From Gluconobacter potus (GTDB taxonomy: Bacteria; Pseudomonadota; Alphaproteobacteria; Acetobacterales; Acetobacteraceae): a DNA stretch of 64,000 nt. This document shows, one piece after another, positions 13,305 through 22,070 of this stretch (the stretch's first letter is position 1; the number at the start of each line of letters is the position of its first letter). The notes under the pieces were generated by a model. That model ran no database searches and was not told the origin of the DNA. It was given only the letters and a program-made list of their open reading frames with translations. Location of the stretch: the NCBI RefSeq assembly GCF_015244705.1, contig NZ_JABCQF010000008.1, positions 42,065 to 106,064 of the forward strand, written 5' to 3'. Position numbers and translations under genes: made by a program.

Positions 13305-13342
13305 AACGGCCTCATGTCCTTCGGGAATGGGGCCGTTTTTTC
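13305..13342 (+). terminator. Intrinsic terminator of eno
   Basis: An 11-bp stem with one G-U pair, AACGGCCTCAT (13305-13315) with ATGGGGCCGTT (13327-13337), ends in six T. Confidence 0.85.
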
Positions 13343-13437
13343 AGGTCCGGACATGAAAGATCCCCGCATCATTCATTGTCTGGTCACGATTGACTGATAT
13401 AAACTGAAGTAGTCCCTCAGAACGGAGTTTTCACGAC

Positions 13438-13767
13438 GTGACACTGATCCGGCTCATCAAGCGTGGTGTCCGCGCCGTTGCTCCCCCCGCTTTCTTTCTG
13501 TCCCTGACGGCCTATTTCGGATGGAACGCCCTTCATGGCGCTCATGGTATTCATGCCTATCAGGAACAGATGCAGCTTCAGAAGGATGCCCTTCAGGCCA
13601 GGCAGGATGCCGATGACGAACAGAATGTCTGGCGTCGGCGTGTCGTTGCACTCAAGGAAAAGGCGCTGGACGCCGATATGCTGGACGAGCGTGCCCGTGC
13701 CACGATGAACCTGACCCGCAGCGGTGATCTGGTTGTCCCCTACGGTCCTCACGACAAGCTGTTCTGA
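13438..13767 (+). CDS. ftsB: Septum formation initiator family protein (FtsB/DivIC-like)
   Basis: 109 residues, GTG start with a GGAG-type site upstream. A single N-terminal membrane helix (LTAYFGWNALHG region) is followed by a coiled coil rich in Gln/Asp/Lys (residues ~40-80: QEQMQLQKDALQARQ...VVALKEKALDADML). The family DERARATMNLTRSGDLVV ending is present. FtsB bridges FtsQ and FtsL in the divisome. Position directly after eno is conserved in alphaproteobacteria; there it is usually followed by pdhA, but not here. Confidence 0.85.
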   Translation: MTLIRLIKRGVRAVAPPAFFLSLTAYFGWNALHGAHGIHAYQEQMQLQKDALQARQDADDEQNVWRRRVVALKEKALDADMLDERARATMNLTRSGDLVVPYGPHDKLF

Positions 13768-13800
13768 GCAGCGGTCAGGAAATCCGGTTCTGCAGACACA

Positions 13801-13830
13801 AAAAAAAGCGGCCCGAAGGCCGCTTTTTTC
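13801..13830. terminator. Bidirectional intrinsic terminator between ftsB and rpmG
   Basis: A perfect stem GCGGCC-CGAA-GGCCGC (13808-13823) is flanked by seven A on the left and six T on the right. It can therefore terminate both the plus-strand ftsB and minus-strand rpmG transcripts. Confidence 0.92.
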
Positions 13831-13851
13831 ATGAAGACTGTCGAAACAGTC

Positions 13852-14019
13852 TTACTTGATCTTGGCTTCGCGGAACACGACGTGCTTGCGTGCAACCGGA
13901 TCGTACTTGCGCACTTCCATCTTTCCCGTAGCGGAACGGGCATTCTTCTTCGTGACGTAGAAGTAGCCGGTTTCGGCGGACGAAACGAGCCGGATCTGAA
14001 TAACGTTGCTCTTTCCCAT
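13852..14019 (-). CDS. rpmG: 50S ribosomal protein L33
   Basis: 55 residues, the exact size of the cysteine-free L33 form: [20 protein letters not shown], then [20 protein letters not shown] and [14 protein letters not shown] start at 14019 gives the canonical N-terminus and has GAGGG upstream. It lacks the zinc-binding Cys pairs, so it is the C-minus paralogue type. Single-gene unit ending at the bidirectional terminator. Confidence 0.97.
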   Translation of the reverse strand: MGKSNVIQIRLVSSAETGYFYVTKKNARSATGKMEVRKYDPVARKHVVFREAKIK

Positions 14020-14219
14020 GATACCCTCGGGCTTTCGCCATACTGATGCCGCTCGAAGGTGTCGATGCAGCATGTTGATCTTTAGATTGGGCGCACCATG
14101 CTGATTTGTGGCCCGCAGGTCAAGGCCTTTGCGCATGATTTCGGGGTTTTCCTGCGCTTTCAGGGACTTTCGGCTGCCAGAAATCTCATCAGACCCCCGT
14201 GTAAGATCTTCTCTTTCGC
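14020..14219. other. Intergenic spacer between rpmG and the lexA promoter, no gene seen
   Basis: About 200 bp holding the rpmG promoter/leader and the region upstream of lexA. I see no convincing coding sequence or structured RNA on either strand. Confidence 0.5.
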
Positions 14220-14248
14220 TTGTGAGGCAACAGAGGGGAACCTATAAG
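14220..14248 (+). promoter_or_regulatory. lexA promoter (-35 / -10)
   Basis: TTGTGA at 14220-14225 and TATAAG at 14243-14248 are separated by 17 bp, a good sigma-70-type promoter. Its -10 lies inside the LexA box, 73 bp before the lexA ATG. Confidence 0.6.
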
Positions 14249-14252
14249 GAAC
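14238..14252. promoter_or_regulatory. LexA (SOS) box, GAAC-N7-GAAC
   Basis: GAAC-CTATAAG-GAAC; on the other strand this is GTTC-N7-GTTC, the known alphaproteobacterial LexA direct-repeat operator. It covers the -10 hexamer of the lexA promoter, the expected arrangement for autorepression. Confidence 0.85.
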
Positions 14253-14324
14253 AAATGCGGGATGCCTCTCATTCTGCACCTTCTTTTTCGACCTGCCTCC
14301 GCCGAGGCGCATGGGAGCGCCTGT

Positions 14325-15041
14325 ATGCTGACCCGCAAGCAGCACCAGCTTTTGCTATATATCGACGACCACCTTCGCCGGACGGGATACTCCCCCTCTT
14401 TCGATGAAATGAAGGATGCGCTCGAACTGCGCTCGAAATCAGGGATTCACCGCCTGATTTCGGCTCTTGAAGAACGCGGCTTTCTGCGTCGTCACCATCA
14501 TCGTGCCCGTGCGCTCGAAGTGCTGCGTCTGCCACACATGGGAACCGAGGCACCGGCCGCTACGGGCACGGGTACCGCGTTCGTCCCGGCTGTTCTCAAC
14601 CAGGGACAGACGGGTCTTGAGGGTGCGTTCTCAGAAGCCAGCGTCGCCAATGACCGCCAGACTGTCAGCATCCCGCTCTATGGACGTATTGCAGCCGGTC
14701 TTCCGATCGAGGCCATGCAGGATGACAGCGACCGGATTGACGTGCCGGTCTCGCTTCTGGGCACCGGCGAGCATTATGCCCTGACGGTTGCGGGTGATTC
14801 GATGATCGAGGCGGGCATTCTGGATGGCGATATTGCCATCATCCGTCGACGCGAAACTGCGGAAAACGGACAGATCATCGTGGCCCTGATCGACGAGCAG
14901 GAAGTGACGCTCAAGAAGCTGCGTCGTCGTGGATCGATGATTGCGCTGGAAGCGGCCAACAGGGACTACGAAACCCGCATCTTCCCGGCGGAGCGCGTCC
15001 ACATCCAGGGCCGTCTGGTCGCGCTTTTCCGGCAGTATTGA
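14325..15041 (+). CDS. lexA: SOS-response transcriptional repressor LexA
   Basis: 238 residues. The N-terminal winged helix is [31 protein letters not shown] and the recognition helix [16 protein letters not shown]. The C-terminal S24 peptidase/latch domain has the Ala-Gly cleavage site in [11 protein letters not shown], the catalytic Ser in [11 protein letters not shown] and the Lys in EVTLKKLRR. RecA-ssDNA stimulates self-cleavage, releasing SOS genes. The ATG at 14325 gives the canonical N-terminus; an upstream ATG at 14262 adds 21 unrelated residues. Autoregulation is supported by the GAAC-N7-GAAC box at its promoter. Confidence 0.97.
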   Translation: MLTRKQHQLLLYIDDHLRRTGYSPSFDEMKDALELRSKSGIHRLISALEERGFLRRHHHRARALEVLRLPHMGTEAPAATGTGTAFVPAVLNQGQTGLEGAFSEASVANDRQTVSIPLYGRIAAGLPIEAMQDDSDRIDVPVSLLGTGEHYALTVAGDSMIEAGILDGDIAIIRRRETAENGQIIVALIDEQEVTLKKLRRRGSMIALEAANRDYETRIFPAERVHIQGRLVALFRQY

Positions 15042-15087
15042 AAATCGGGGTGACTGCTGACGGCTTCAGGGTCCGTCAAAAACCCTG

Positions 15088-15693
15088 TTATTGCGGCGCA
15101 GCGGGTGTGCCGCGTACGACTTTCACGCTGCCATCCGGCGCAATCAGCGTGCTCGTGCCGTCACCATTCGGAATGACGATGGTCTTGCTTGGATTTTTGT
15201 TCAGGAAACGGGTAGCGCTATCGGGGACCGAGGATGGCAGTGTCGGAATGACATGGCTGCGGTCCCGGCTCACGCCCTGATGGGTGTCGGCGCTTTCGCC
15301 GACCGACATGCTTTGCCCCTGCATGAGCTGCTGGCCGGAAGCGCCCAGAGCGCCCTTGCTACCAATGCCGCCCATGAAATTCTCGTCGAGAGCTGCGCCA
15401 CCAAAATAGGTTGCCGGGTCTCCGAGGGCATGACTGAACGTGCTGTCGGGGTTTTCGACGTCCTTGAGGGTCGGAAGAGGCTGTGGGGCACCAGGCCAGA
15501 TATTGCCGCCTTCAGGAAAAATCGGAGTTTCAGCGTATTTTTCGCCACGGGCACGGTGAATATTCTCACTGTCGCCGTGTGGACCATTGGGGTTATCGAG
15601 CGCCGTCCACACCATGGTGTCACGGATATATTTGCCCATGCCTGAACAGCCGCTCAGAGCGAGAGGTAGTGCCAGCAGAGCGGCCTTCCGCAT
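15088..15693 (-). CDS. Predicted outer-membrane or periplasmic lipoprotein, unknown function
   Basis: 201 residues. A lipoprotein signal (MRKAALLALPLALSGC, lipobox L-S-G-C, acylated Cys at 16) leads into a polar, low-complexity mature region with no membrane segment. Residue 17 is Ser, compatible with outer-membrane sorting. A Gly/Ser/Gln-rich stretch lies at about 110-145. The C-terminus (IVIPNGDGTSTLIAPDGSVK) looks like a small beta hairpin repeat. I do not recognise a family. Lies tail-to-tail with lexA. Confidence 0.7.
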   Translation of the reverse strand: MRKAALLALPLALSGCSGMGKYIRDTMVWTALDNPNGPHGDSENIHRARGEKYAETPIFPEGGNIWPGAPQPLPTLKDVENPDSTFSHALGDPATYFGGAALDENFMGGIGSKGALGASGQQLMQGQSMSVGESADTHQGVSRDRSHVIPTLPSSVPDSATRFLNKNPSKTIVIPNGDGTSTLIAPDGSVKVVRGTPAAPQ

Positions 15694-15795
15694 TTCTTAC
15701 TCCCACAAGGTCAATAAATGACCTTTAGCGGTCCTTGTAACGGAGCGCCAGATGAAGACAGTCAAAGACATCCACAATTCTACCAGAGCCTGACG

Positions 15796-16398
15796 TCAGA
15801 AGCTGATCTTGGATGACTTGCGGGATTGTCCCGCCATGATGCGGGCGAGCCCGGCAGTCAGATAACCCCAGCCGCTGATGACGGTCGGAATGACCGAGAA
15901 CCAGAGAAGAATTCCGCCGATCAGAGTGGCAGGCAGGAAGGAGAGACCCAGCATTCCTGCTGCCCCGTCTCCACCGATCAGAAACCCGATCGCCACCATC
16001 TGGATTCCGGTTTTCCATTTCGCCAGACGGGTGGAGGGCAGCGTTTCCCGCTGCGAGGCCATGTATTCCCGCAGGCCACTGACCAGGATTTCCCGGACCA
16101 TGATGATAATCCCGGCATAAAGCGAGAAAACCGGAAGGTGCGTCAGCCCGGCCAGAGCCAGCAGAAGCGAGCCCACCAGCAGCTTGTCCGCAATCGGATC
16201 CATCATCCGGCCCAGCTCCGAAAGCTGGTGCCAGCGGCGTGCGAGTGCCCCGTCCAGATAGTCCGTGATGCACGCGGCAGTGTAGACCGCGCACGCAATC
16301 ACGTTTGCAGTCGGCGAATGCACGGAGAGCAGCACGACCAGTACAGGAATGGACGCAATACGCAGCAGTGTCAGGATGTTTGGCAGATCTGTCAGCAT
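15796..16398 (-). CDS. pgsA: CDP-diacylglycerol-glycerol-3-phosphate 3-phosphatidyltransferase
   Basis: 200 residues. It makes phosphatidylglycerophosphate, the committed step to PG and cardiolipin. The CDP-alcohol phosphotransferase motif DG-x2-AR-x8-G-x3-D-x3-D is intact (DYLDGALARR...LGRMMDPIADK). About six membrane helices are seen. It begins with the typical MLTDLPNILTLLRI. It lies 90 bp downstream of uvrC on the same strand; uvrC-pgsA order is conserved in alphaproteobacteria. Confidence 0.95.
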   Translation of the reverse strand: MLTDLPNILTLLRIASIPVLVVLLSVHSPTANVIACAVYTAACITDYLDGALARRWHQLSELGRMMDPIADKLLVGSLLLALAGLTHLPVFSLYAGIIIMVREILVSGLREYMASQRETLPSTRLAKWKTGIQMVAIGFLIGGDGAAGMLGLSFLPATLIGGILLWFSVIPTVISGWGYLTAGLARIMAGQSRKSSKISF

Positions 16399-16488
16399 CG
16401 CAGTCAGTCTAGAACAGTTTCCGTCTCTCCGGTATGCGCCAATATGCCCGTAAAAGATGTATTTTTCGTGTAAATTCCGACGTGTGGC

Positions 16489-18426
16489 TTAATGGCTGCG
16501 ATTATCGGCCGATGTCTTCTGGACCCATTCCGGATGAAAATGCCCGTAGATGGCGGTTGCCGTACTCGAGCTGATCCCCGGCGCGTTTTCAAGTTCCTCA
16601 AGGCTCGCCTGCCTGACGGATTTTGCCGAGCCAAAATGATTGAGCAGGGCCTTTTTCCGCGCCGCACCGATTCCCGGGACATGATCCAGCTCCGAACTGC
16701 GAAGTCCCTTGGAGCGTCCTGCCCGATGCGTCGTGATGGCGAATCTGTGCGCCTCGTCTCGCAGCCGTTGCAGGTAATACAGGACCGGATCCCGCGGTGG
16801 GAGCTGGAACGGCGGCTTCGTTTCCGTGAAGAACCACTCCCGCCCTGCATCACGATCCGGTCCCTTGGCGATGGCGACGATCGGGATACCTGTCACGCCC
16901 AGATCAGCCAGAACGGCCCGTACCGCGTTGAACTGTCCGAGGCCGCCATCAATCAGCAGCAGATCCGGCCAGTCTTCCGGGCGCTCTCCATTTTCAGGGC
17001 GATGTCCAAACCGCCGCTCCATGACTTCCCGCATCATGCCGAAATCATCGCCTGGCGTGACAGGTCCCTTGATGGCGTATTTGCGATAGGCGCGCTTGTT
17101 GAACCCTTCGGGGCCGCCCACGACCATCACGCCATAAGGCGCCTGCCCCATGATGTGCGAGTTGTCATAGGTCTCGATCCGCTGGGGGATCTCCGGCAGG
17201 CCAAACACTTCCGCCACACCTTCGAGCAGTTTGCGCTGCCCGGTATTCTCCGCCAGCTTCCGCTCCAGCGCCTCACGCGCATTCAGCGCGGCATGCTCGA
17301 CAACGTCTTTCTTCTCACCCCGTTGAGGTCTCAGGATCTCGACCTTCTGTCCCCGGCGGATGCTGAGTGCTTCCTCGACGAGTTTCAGTTCCGGCAGTTC
17401 GCAGTTCACGAGAATGGAAGGCGGCGGCGGCTTGTTGTCATAGAACTGGATCATGAACGCCGACAGCACGTCTGCGGCGGTCTCTTCTTCCGCGTGGGCC
17501 GGGTAGAACGCCCGGTTGCCATTATTCCGGCTGCCGCGAATGAAGAAGACCTGGATGCAACTCTGACCGGCTTCCTGCCAGATGGTCATGATATCCGCAT
17601 CGTTGATCGAGGTCGGGTTGATCGTGCTCGAACCCTGAATACTGGCAAAACCCCGGATCCTGTCCCGGATCGACGCGGCCCGCTCGTAGTTCATTTCCTG
17701 CGACGCCTGCTCCATCTCGGCCGCCAGACGCTGCTGCAGTTCCGTGCTGTGCCCGGAGAGGAACTGCCGCGCCTCGCTGACCAGTTCGGCGTAATCAGGC
17801 TTGGAGATCCGGTCCACACAGGGGGCCGAGCAGCGCTTGATCTGGTATAGCAGGCAGGGGCGCGTCCTGCTGTTGAGGACTGCATCCGAGCAGGACCGCA
17901 GCAGAAAGCTGCGTTGCACCAGATTCAGCGTCTGATTGACCGCCCAGGCATTCGCGAACGGTCCCCAGTAGGTCGCACCCTTGACCGGTTTGCCGCGCTG
18001 CTTGGTGATCTGGGGAAACTCATGGCTCTCGGTCAGCATCAGCCACGGATAGCTCTTGTCGTCGCGCAGCAGGATGTTGAAGCGGGGCTTCATCCGCTTG
18101 ATGTAGTTGGCTTCCAGAAGCAGTGCGTCCGCTTCCGTCCGCGTAATGACGATTTCCATCGACACCGTCATCGACACCATACGCCGCAGCCGCTCCGGCA
18201 ACTGGTTGATGCGGGTATAGGACGACACACGCTTCTTCAGGCTCAACGCCTTGCCGACATAAAGGACCTCCCCCTTCGCGCTCAGCATGCGATACACGCC
18301 GGGGCTGTAGGGGATGGTCTTCAGCGCCTCGCGGATGGCCTCTACGCCCTGCTTTTTTTCCGCAGGAACAAGGGGTTCACCCTGATCGGCAGGACGGTCG
18401 GAACTGTGCGGAGGAAGGTCGGTCAT
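16489..18426 (-). CDS. uvrC: Excinuclease ABC subunit C
   Basis: 645 residues, normal for UvrC, which makes both incisions in nucleotide excision repair. The N-terminal GIY-YIG nuclease has YSPGVYRML and [19 protein letters not shown]; a Cys cluster follows ([13 protein letters not shown]). The UVR coiled-coil region ([20 protein letters not shown]) comes next. The RNase-H-like C-terminal nuclease has YDNSHIMGQ and [10 protein letters not shown], and tandem helix-hairpin-helix ([27 protein letters not shown]) ends the protein. No LexA box of the GAAC-N7-GAAC type was noticed immediately upstream. pgsA follows. Confidence 0.97.
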   Translation of the reverse strand: MTDLPPHSSDRPADQGEPLVPAEKKQGVEAIREALKTIPYSPGVYRMLSAKGEVLYVGKALSLKKRVSSYTRINQLPERLRRMVSMTVSMEIVITRTEADALLLEANYIKRMKPRFNILLRDDKSYPWLMLTESHEFPQITKQRGKPVKGATYWGPFANAWAVNQTLNLVQRSFLLRSCSDAVLNSRTRPCLLYQIKRCSAPCVDRISKPDYAELVSEARQFLSGHSTELQQRLAAEMEQASQEMNYERAASIRDRIRGFASIQGSSTINPTSINDADIMTIWQEAGQSCIQVFFIRGSRNNGNRAFYPAHAEEETAADVLSAFMIQFYDNKPPPPSILVNCELPELKLVEEALSIRRGQKVEILRPQRGEKKDVVEHAALNAREALERKLAENTGQRKLLEGVAEVFGLPEIPQRIETYDNSHIMGQAPYGVMVVGGPEGFNKRAYRKYAIKGPVTPGDDFGMMREVMERRFGHRPENGERPEDWPDLLLIDGGLGQFNAVRAVLADLGVTGIPIVAIAKGPDRDAGREWFFTETKPPFQLPPRDPVLYYLQRLRDEAHRFAITTHRAGRSKGLRSSELDHVPGIGAARKKALLNHFGSAKSVRQASLEELENAPGISSSTATAIYGHFHPEWVQKTSADNRSH

Positions 18427-18740
18427 TCAGCTTCTTCAGTCATCCACTGAACCTGTGGAAAAGTCTGTGGGCTGCTCCGTGACAGAATCATGAAAGCCCC
18501 GGTTTGCCAGACCTGTCATCAGATTGCCCAATTTTTAATCATGTTTTGCAAGTCATTGAAAACACTTGCATCTTGCTTTCCGATCTTTCCCGTCAGCTTC
18601 GATCTGCGGGACGGAAAGGACTGGGAAGCTCTCGAAGAACACCTCTCCCGATCATGGTGGACGAACTGGCTCCCTTTTCGCCGCCCATGATCATGTTCTG
18701 TTCTATCGGGCGGTCCCGAAAGCGTGTGAAGACCCCGCTC
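18427..18740. other. Non-coding spacer upstream of uvrC, no gene seen
   Basis: About 310 bp between the uvrC start and the dipeptidase stop (both minus strand). It must contain the uvrC promoter. Short open frames occur, but none has a ribosome site plus protein-like composition. Composition is less GC-rich around 18530-18600. No recognised RNA. Confidence 0.5.
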
Positions 18741-19748
18741 TCAGACCTTCTCTGCAGCCCGCTCGGCCGTCTCCAGAAGGCGCAGCATGTTACCACCCCA
18801 GATGGCAGAAATATCAGCGTCGCTGAATCCTGCCGCCTGGAGCGCGCGGGTCACGTTCGCGGTCTCGGTTGCATCCTTCCAGCCCGGAATACCGCCACCG
18901 CCATCGAAATCGGACGAGATGCCCACATGCTCTACCCCGATCCGATCCGCGATGTACGAGACATGCCGCACCAGATCCTCGACCGTACCGCCACCGCCTT
19001 TCTTCAGGAACGATCCCATGGCTGTAACCTGGATCAGGCCGCCCGTCTCTTTCAGGCGGTCAAGCTGCTCGTCATCCAGATTGCGCGGATGATCGCACAG
19101 GGCGCGGGCACAGGAATGGCTGGCGAAAACCGGCGTGCTCGAGACTTCGGTGGCCTGCATCATGGTCGACTTCGCCGCATGCGACACATCGACCAGAACA
19201 CCCGAGCGGTTCATCTGCGCGATCGTCTCACGTCCCAGATCCGACAGTCCGCCATGAAGCGTCTCGTTATCGGCAAGATCCTTGCGCGGAATGGCCGCAT
19301 CCGCGAGCGCATTATGCCCGTTATGGGTCAGGGTCATGTAGCGCACGCCATACCGGCGGGCGAGTTCCGCAATACGTTCCGGACGGCCTCCCAGACCATG
19401 CCCGTTCTCGATCGCCGGAATGACGGCGAGGTCGCCTGCCTTGTAGGCGGCCCGCACATCCGCAGCTGTGTGGCACACACGTGCGCCCTGATCGCCCTGC
19501 CGTCCTTCAAGTCCGGCAATCACGTCCAGCATGCCCTGAACCCGCTCCCAGCCTTCAGCATGTCCTGCTTCGTCACGGGGCCCCTGTGGAATATACGCGG
19601 CCAGGCACACGGCCCGCAGGCCGCCCTTGCGAGTCTTGGGGATATTCACCTGCCGGGGCGTTTCTTCCGCCCAGGCATCCTGCCGGTCCGGCCAGGGAAT
19701 ATCGATATGGGAATCAAGCGTCAGGAGCGTGTCGTGCAGATTAGTCAT
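18741..19748 (-). CDS. Membrane dipeptidase, peptidase family M19 (renal dipeptidase type)
   Basis: 335 residues. M19 enzymes are dizinc dipeptidases, often active on D-Ala or dehydro/unusual dipeptides. Metal-ligand motifs are visible: LDSHIDIPWPD (H-x-D), a Glu in VIPAIENGHGLGG, VLVDVSHAA (His) and ASHSCARALCDHPRNLDD (His), then GISSDFDGGGGIPGW. There is no obvious signal peptide, so a cytoplasmic site is likely. Substrate cannot be told from sequence. Monocistronic, with a divergent exonuclease gene upstream. Confidence 0.9.
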   Translation of the reverse strand: MTNLHDTLLTLDSHIDIPWPDRQDAWAEETPRQVNIPKTRKGGLRAVCLAAYIPQGPRDEAGHAEGWERVQGMLDVIAGLEGRQGDQGARVCHTAADVRAAYKAGDLAVIPAIENGHGLGGRPERIAELARRYGVRYMTLTHNGHNALADAAIPRKDLADNETLHGGLSDLGRETIAQMNRSGVLVDVSHAAKSTMMQATEVSSTPVFASHSCARALCDHPRNLDDEQLDRLKETGGLIQVTAMGSFLKKGGGGTVEDLVRHVSYIADRIGVEHVGISSDFDGGGGIPGWKDATETANVTRALQAAGFSDADISAIWGGNMLRLLETAERAAEKV

Positions 19749-19829
19749 GGTCCGTTCTAGATCGGACGGGAACGCCTTGTGTGCAAGAGGGTGCTTGTCA
19801 AAACGCCCGATCCGGTCGATCCAGTTTGC

Positions 19830-20627
19830 ATGCGTCTCATCACCTGGAACATCAATTCCCTTCGACTCAGACTGCCTCTGCTGAAGCAGATCGTCGAACA
19901 GGAAAACCCGGACATCGTCTGTCTACAGGAAACGAAAGTCCCGGATACCCTCTTCCCCGCTCAGGCCCTGGCTGAAATTGGGCTGCCCCATCAGGTCTAT
20001 AAAGGCATGAAGGGCTATAACGGTGTGGCGATCCTGTCGCGACACGAACTACAGAGCGTAGACGGTACACCAGACTGGTGTACCCGCTCCGACTGCCGGC
20101 ATGTCGCTGCCAGCATTGCAACACCGGCCGGCCCGATCCTGCTGCACGATTTCTACGTGCCAGCTGGCGGGGACATCCCGGATCCTGAAGAAAATGAGAA
20201 ATTCGCCCACAAGCTGGCCTTTGTGGACGAGGCAACCAACTGGTTTACCAGCACACCGCCCGCCCGCAGCATTCTGGTCGGCGATCTCAACATTGCGCCG
20301 TTGGAACACGATGTCTGGAGCCACAAACAGCTCCTGAAGATCGTCAGTCATACGCCACCCGAAATCGAACGTCTCAAGGCGTGGATGGCAACGGGATTTC
20401 AGGATGTCATGCGGACGATCACGCCGGAGCCCGAAAAGCTCTACACATGGTGGTCATACCGCAACAGGGACTGGAAGAAGTCCAACCGTGGACGGCGGCT
20501 GGATCATGTCTGGATGACGCCCGATCTGATGCCGGGCCTGCGTAATGTCCGGGTTCTTCAGGACGTGCGGGACTGGGCCAGCCCCTCCGATCACGTCCCG
20601 GTCGTGCTGGATTTCGATCCGGCCTAA
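19830..20627 (+). CDS. xth: Exodeoxyribonuclease III (AP endonuclease)
   Basis: 265 residues of the EEP fold. It cuts DNA at abasic sites and removes 3' blocks. Start MRLITWNINSLRLRL is canonical; the ATG at 19830 was preferred over an upstream one at 19779. Motifs: CLQETKVPD (Glu metal ligand), YNGVAILSR, ILVGDLNIAPLEHDV (Asp/Asn), WWSYRNR, GRRLDHVWMT and SPSDHVPV (catalytic His). Convergent with the response regulator, separated by a hairpin. Confidence 0.94.
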   Translation: MRLITWNINSLRLRLPLLKQIVEQENPDIVCLQETKVPDTLFPAQALAEIGLPHQVYKGMKGYNGVAILSRHELQSVDGTPDWCTRSDCRHVAASIATPAGPILLHDFYVPAGGDIPDPEENEKFAHKLAFVDEATNWFTSTPPARSILVGDLNIAPLEHDVWSHKQLLKIVSHTPPEIERLKAWMATGFQDVMRTITPEPEKLYTWWSYRNRDWKKSNRGRRLDHVWMTPDLMPGLRNVRVLQDVRDWASPSDHVPVVLDFDPA

Positions 20628-20643
20628 CCACCCGTCACCCGCC

Positions 20644-20665
20644 CTGTCAGCCTTCAGGCTGACAG
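20644..20665. other. Inverted repeat at convergent ends of xth and the response regulator
   Basis: Perfect 9-bp stem CTGTCAGCC / GGCTGACAG with a TTCA loop; the regulator's stop codon lies in the loop. There is no U-run on either side. It may act as an RNA 3'-end stabiliser or a Rho-assisted terminator rather than an intrinsic terminator. Confidence 0.6.
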
Positions 20666-21388
20666 GCTGTCGGACCCGATGACACCGCGTCCTTCCGGAT
20701 CAAGACGATAACCGCCCCCTTCCGTAATCAGCAGCGACGTGCGAGCCGGATCGGGTTCTATCTTCTGGCGTAGACGGTAAATATGCGTCTCAAGCGTGTG
20801 GGTGGTGACGGCGGCATTGTAGCCCCACACCTCGTTCAGGAGAACCTGACGGGCCACCGGACGCTGACCTGCGCGGTAAAGATATTTCAGGATCGCCGCT
20901 TCCTTTTCCGTCAGGCGGATCCGACGGTTGCGGGCGGTTTCGACCAGCAGCTTGGCGGACGGACGGAACGCATACGGACCGATCTCGAAGACGGCGTCCT
21001 CACTGTTCTCGAAAATCCGCAGCTGGGCGCGCAGACGGGCGAGAAGCTCACCGATCCGGAAAGGCTTGGCAACGTAATCGTTGGCACCCGCATCCAGACC
21101 GCGCACAACGTCGTGCTCGTCATCGGAGCCGGTCAGGATGATGATCGGCATGCGAACGCCTTCACGTCGCAGTTCGGCGCAGAAATCGCGCCCGTCACCA
21201 TCGGGGAGAGTGATATCCAGCAGCATGGCGTCATAACGGGCGCCAGGCTTGGCGAGAAGTTCGCGCGCCGCGGCAACGGACGTCGCCTCAACGGCTTCCA
21301 GTTCGCCACCGTGCTGAAGCTGCTCCGCCAGAAGACGACGCAGCGTATCATCATCGTCAACAACCAGAATGGGGCGTGGACCTGCCAT
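20654..21388 (-). CDS. OmpR/PhoB-type response regulator (orphan)
   Basis: 244 residues. Receiver domain (1-125): ILVVDDDDTLRRLL acidic pocket, phosphoacceptor Asp in AMLLDITLPDGDG, Thr in IIILTGSDD and Lys in VAKPFRIGELLARL. C-terminal winged helix (~130-235): LTEKEAAILKYLYRAGQRPV, TTHTLETHIYRLRQKIEPD and TEGGGYRLDPEG. It is a DNA-binding transcription factor activated by phosphorylation. No histidine kinase is nearby, so the partner is unknown. Divergent from the small L,D-transpeptidase gene, suggesting the two could be linked, which is inference. Confidence 0.92.
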   Translation of the reverse strand: MAGPRPILVVDDDDTLRRLLAEQLQHGGELEAVEATSVAAARELLAKPGARYDAMLLDITLPDGDGRDFCAELRREGVRMPIIILTGSDDEHDVVRGLDAGANDYVAKPFRIGELLARLRAQLRIFENSEDAVFEIGPYAFRPSAKLLVETARNRRIRLTEKEAAILKYLYRAGQRPVARQVLLNEVWGYNAAVTTHTLETHIYRLRQKIEPDPARTSLLITEGGGYRLDPEGRGVIGSDSLSA

Positions 21389-21550
21389 AATAACCTGTCT
21401 CGTTCTATCGCGACGGAAGAAAAGTCACATCCGCAGAGATCGGCGTTCGTAACTCGCGCATCCGGACTTACCATTCCCGCTACGGGGGAAGAAAGCAGCA
21501 TGCTCTCGGGGCAGACTATGGCAAGTACAGCCGCAAAAGGAAACAGCATT

Positions 21551-22063
21551 ATGGCTAAAGCTATTTTGAAAACCGCTGGAGACCGCGCTTTTCTTCACTT
21601 CCAGGGCAAAATCATTCCGGCTTTGACCGGTCGGCGCGGTCTGTCTCTTGACAAGGTCGAGGGCGATCTGTGCACTCCCGTGGGGGAACTGCCGATCCGG
21701 CGTGTCCTCTACCGCGCAGACCGGACGACGCGCCCGGTCTGCGGTGCAGAATTGCCTGTCGAACCCATCGCTCCCAATGACGGCTGGTGCGACGATCCGG
21801 CCCATCCCGATTACAACCGCGCCGTCTCCCTTCCCCACCCGGCCTCCTGCGAGACTCTCTGGCGGGAGGACCATGTTTACGATCTCTGTATTGTGATGGG
21901 CTGGAACGATGCACCAGCCGAGTCGGGACGGGGCTCGGCCATTTTCCTGCACCTTCCGCCCGCCAGCGGTTACACGGAAGGCTGCATCGCCGTAGAGGAA
22001 AAAGATCTCCGCGCGCTCCTGCGGGACGGCCTCTCCCACATCACCGTGGAAAAACCGTCCTGA
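21551..22063 (+). CDS. YkuD-domain L,D-transpeptidase-like protein, no signal peptide
   Basis: 170 residues, essentially a single YkuD fold. The N-terminal part has ILKTAGDRAFLHFQGKIIPA and TPVGELPIRRVLYR. The catalytic core has HLPPASGYTEGCIAVEE, with the essential His and Cys of the H-x(n)-S/T-x-GC motif; the Arg that usually follows the GC-I is replaced by Ala-Val. L,D-transpeptidases cross-link peptidoglycan stems or attach proteins. No signal peptide or TM is visible with this start. An earlier ATG at 21500 gives MLSGQTMAST..., which also lacks one. Export route is therefore unclear. Confidence 0.75.
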   Translation: MAKAILKTAGDRAFLHFQGKIIPALTGRRGLSLDKVEGDLCTPVGELPIRRVLYRADRTTRPVCGAELPVEPIAPNDGWCDDPAHPDYNRAVSLPHPASCETLWREDHVYDLCIVMGWNDAPAESGRGSAIFLHLPPASGYTEGCIAVEEKDLRALLRDGLSHITVEKPS

Positions 22064-22070
22064 GCTGCTC

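Noticed and set aside
18451..18475. TGTGGAAAA-like sequence upstream of uvrC considered as a DnaA box or origin
   Set aside because: Single imperfect match, no cluster, no AT-rich unwinding region or dnaA/dnaN nearby.
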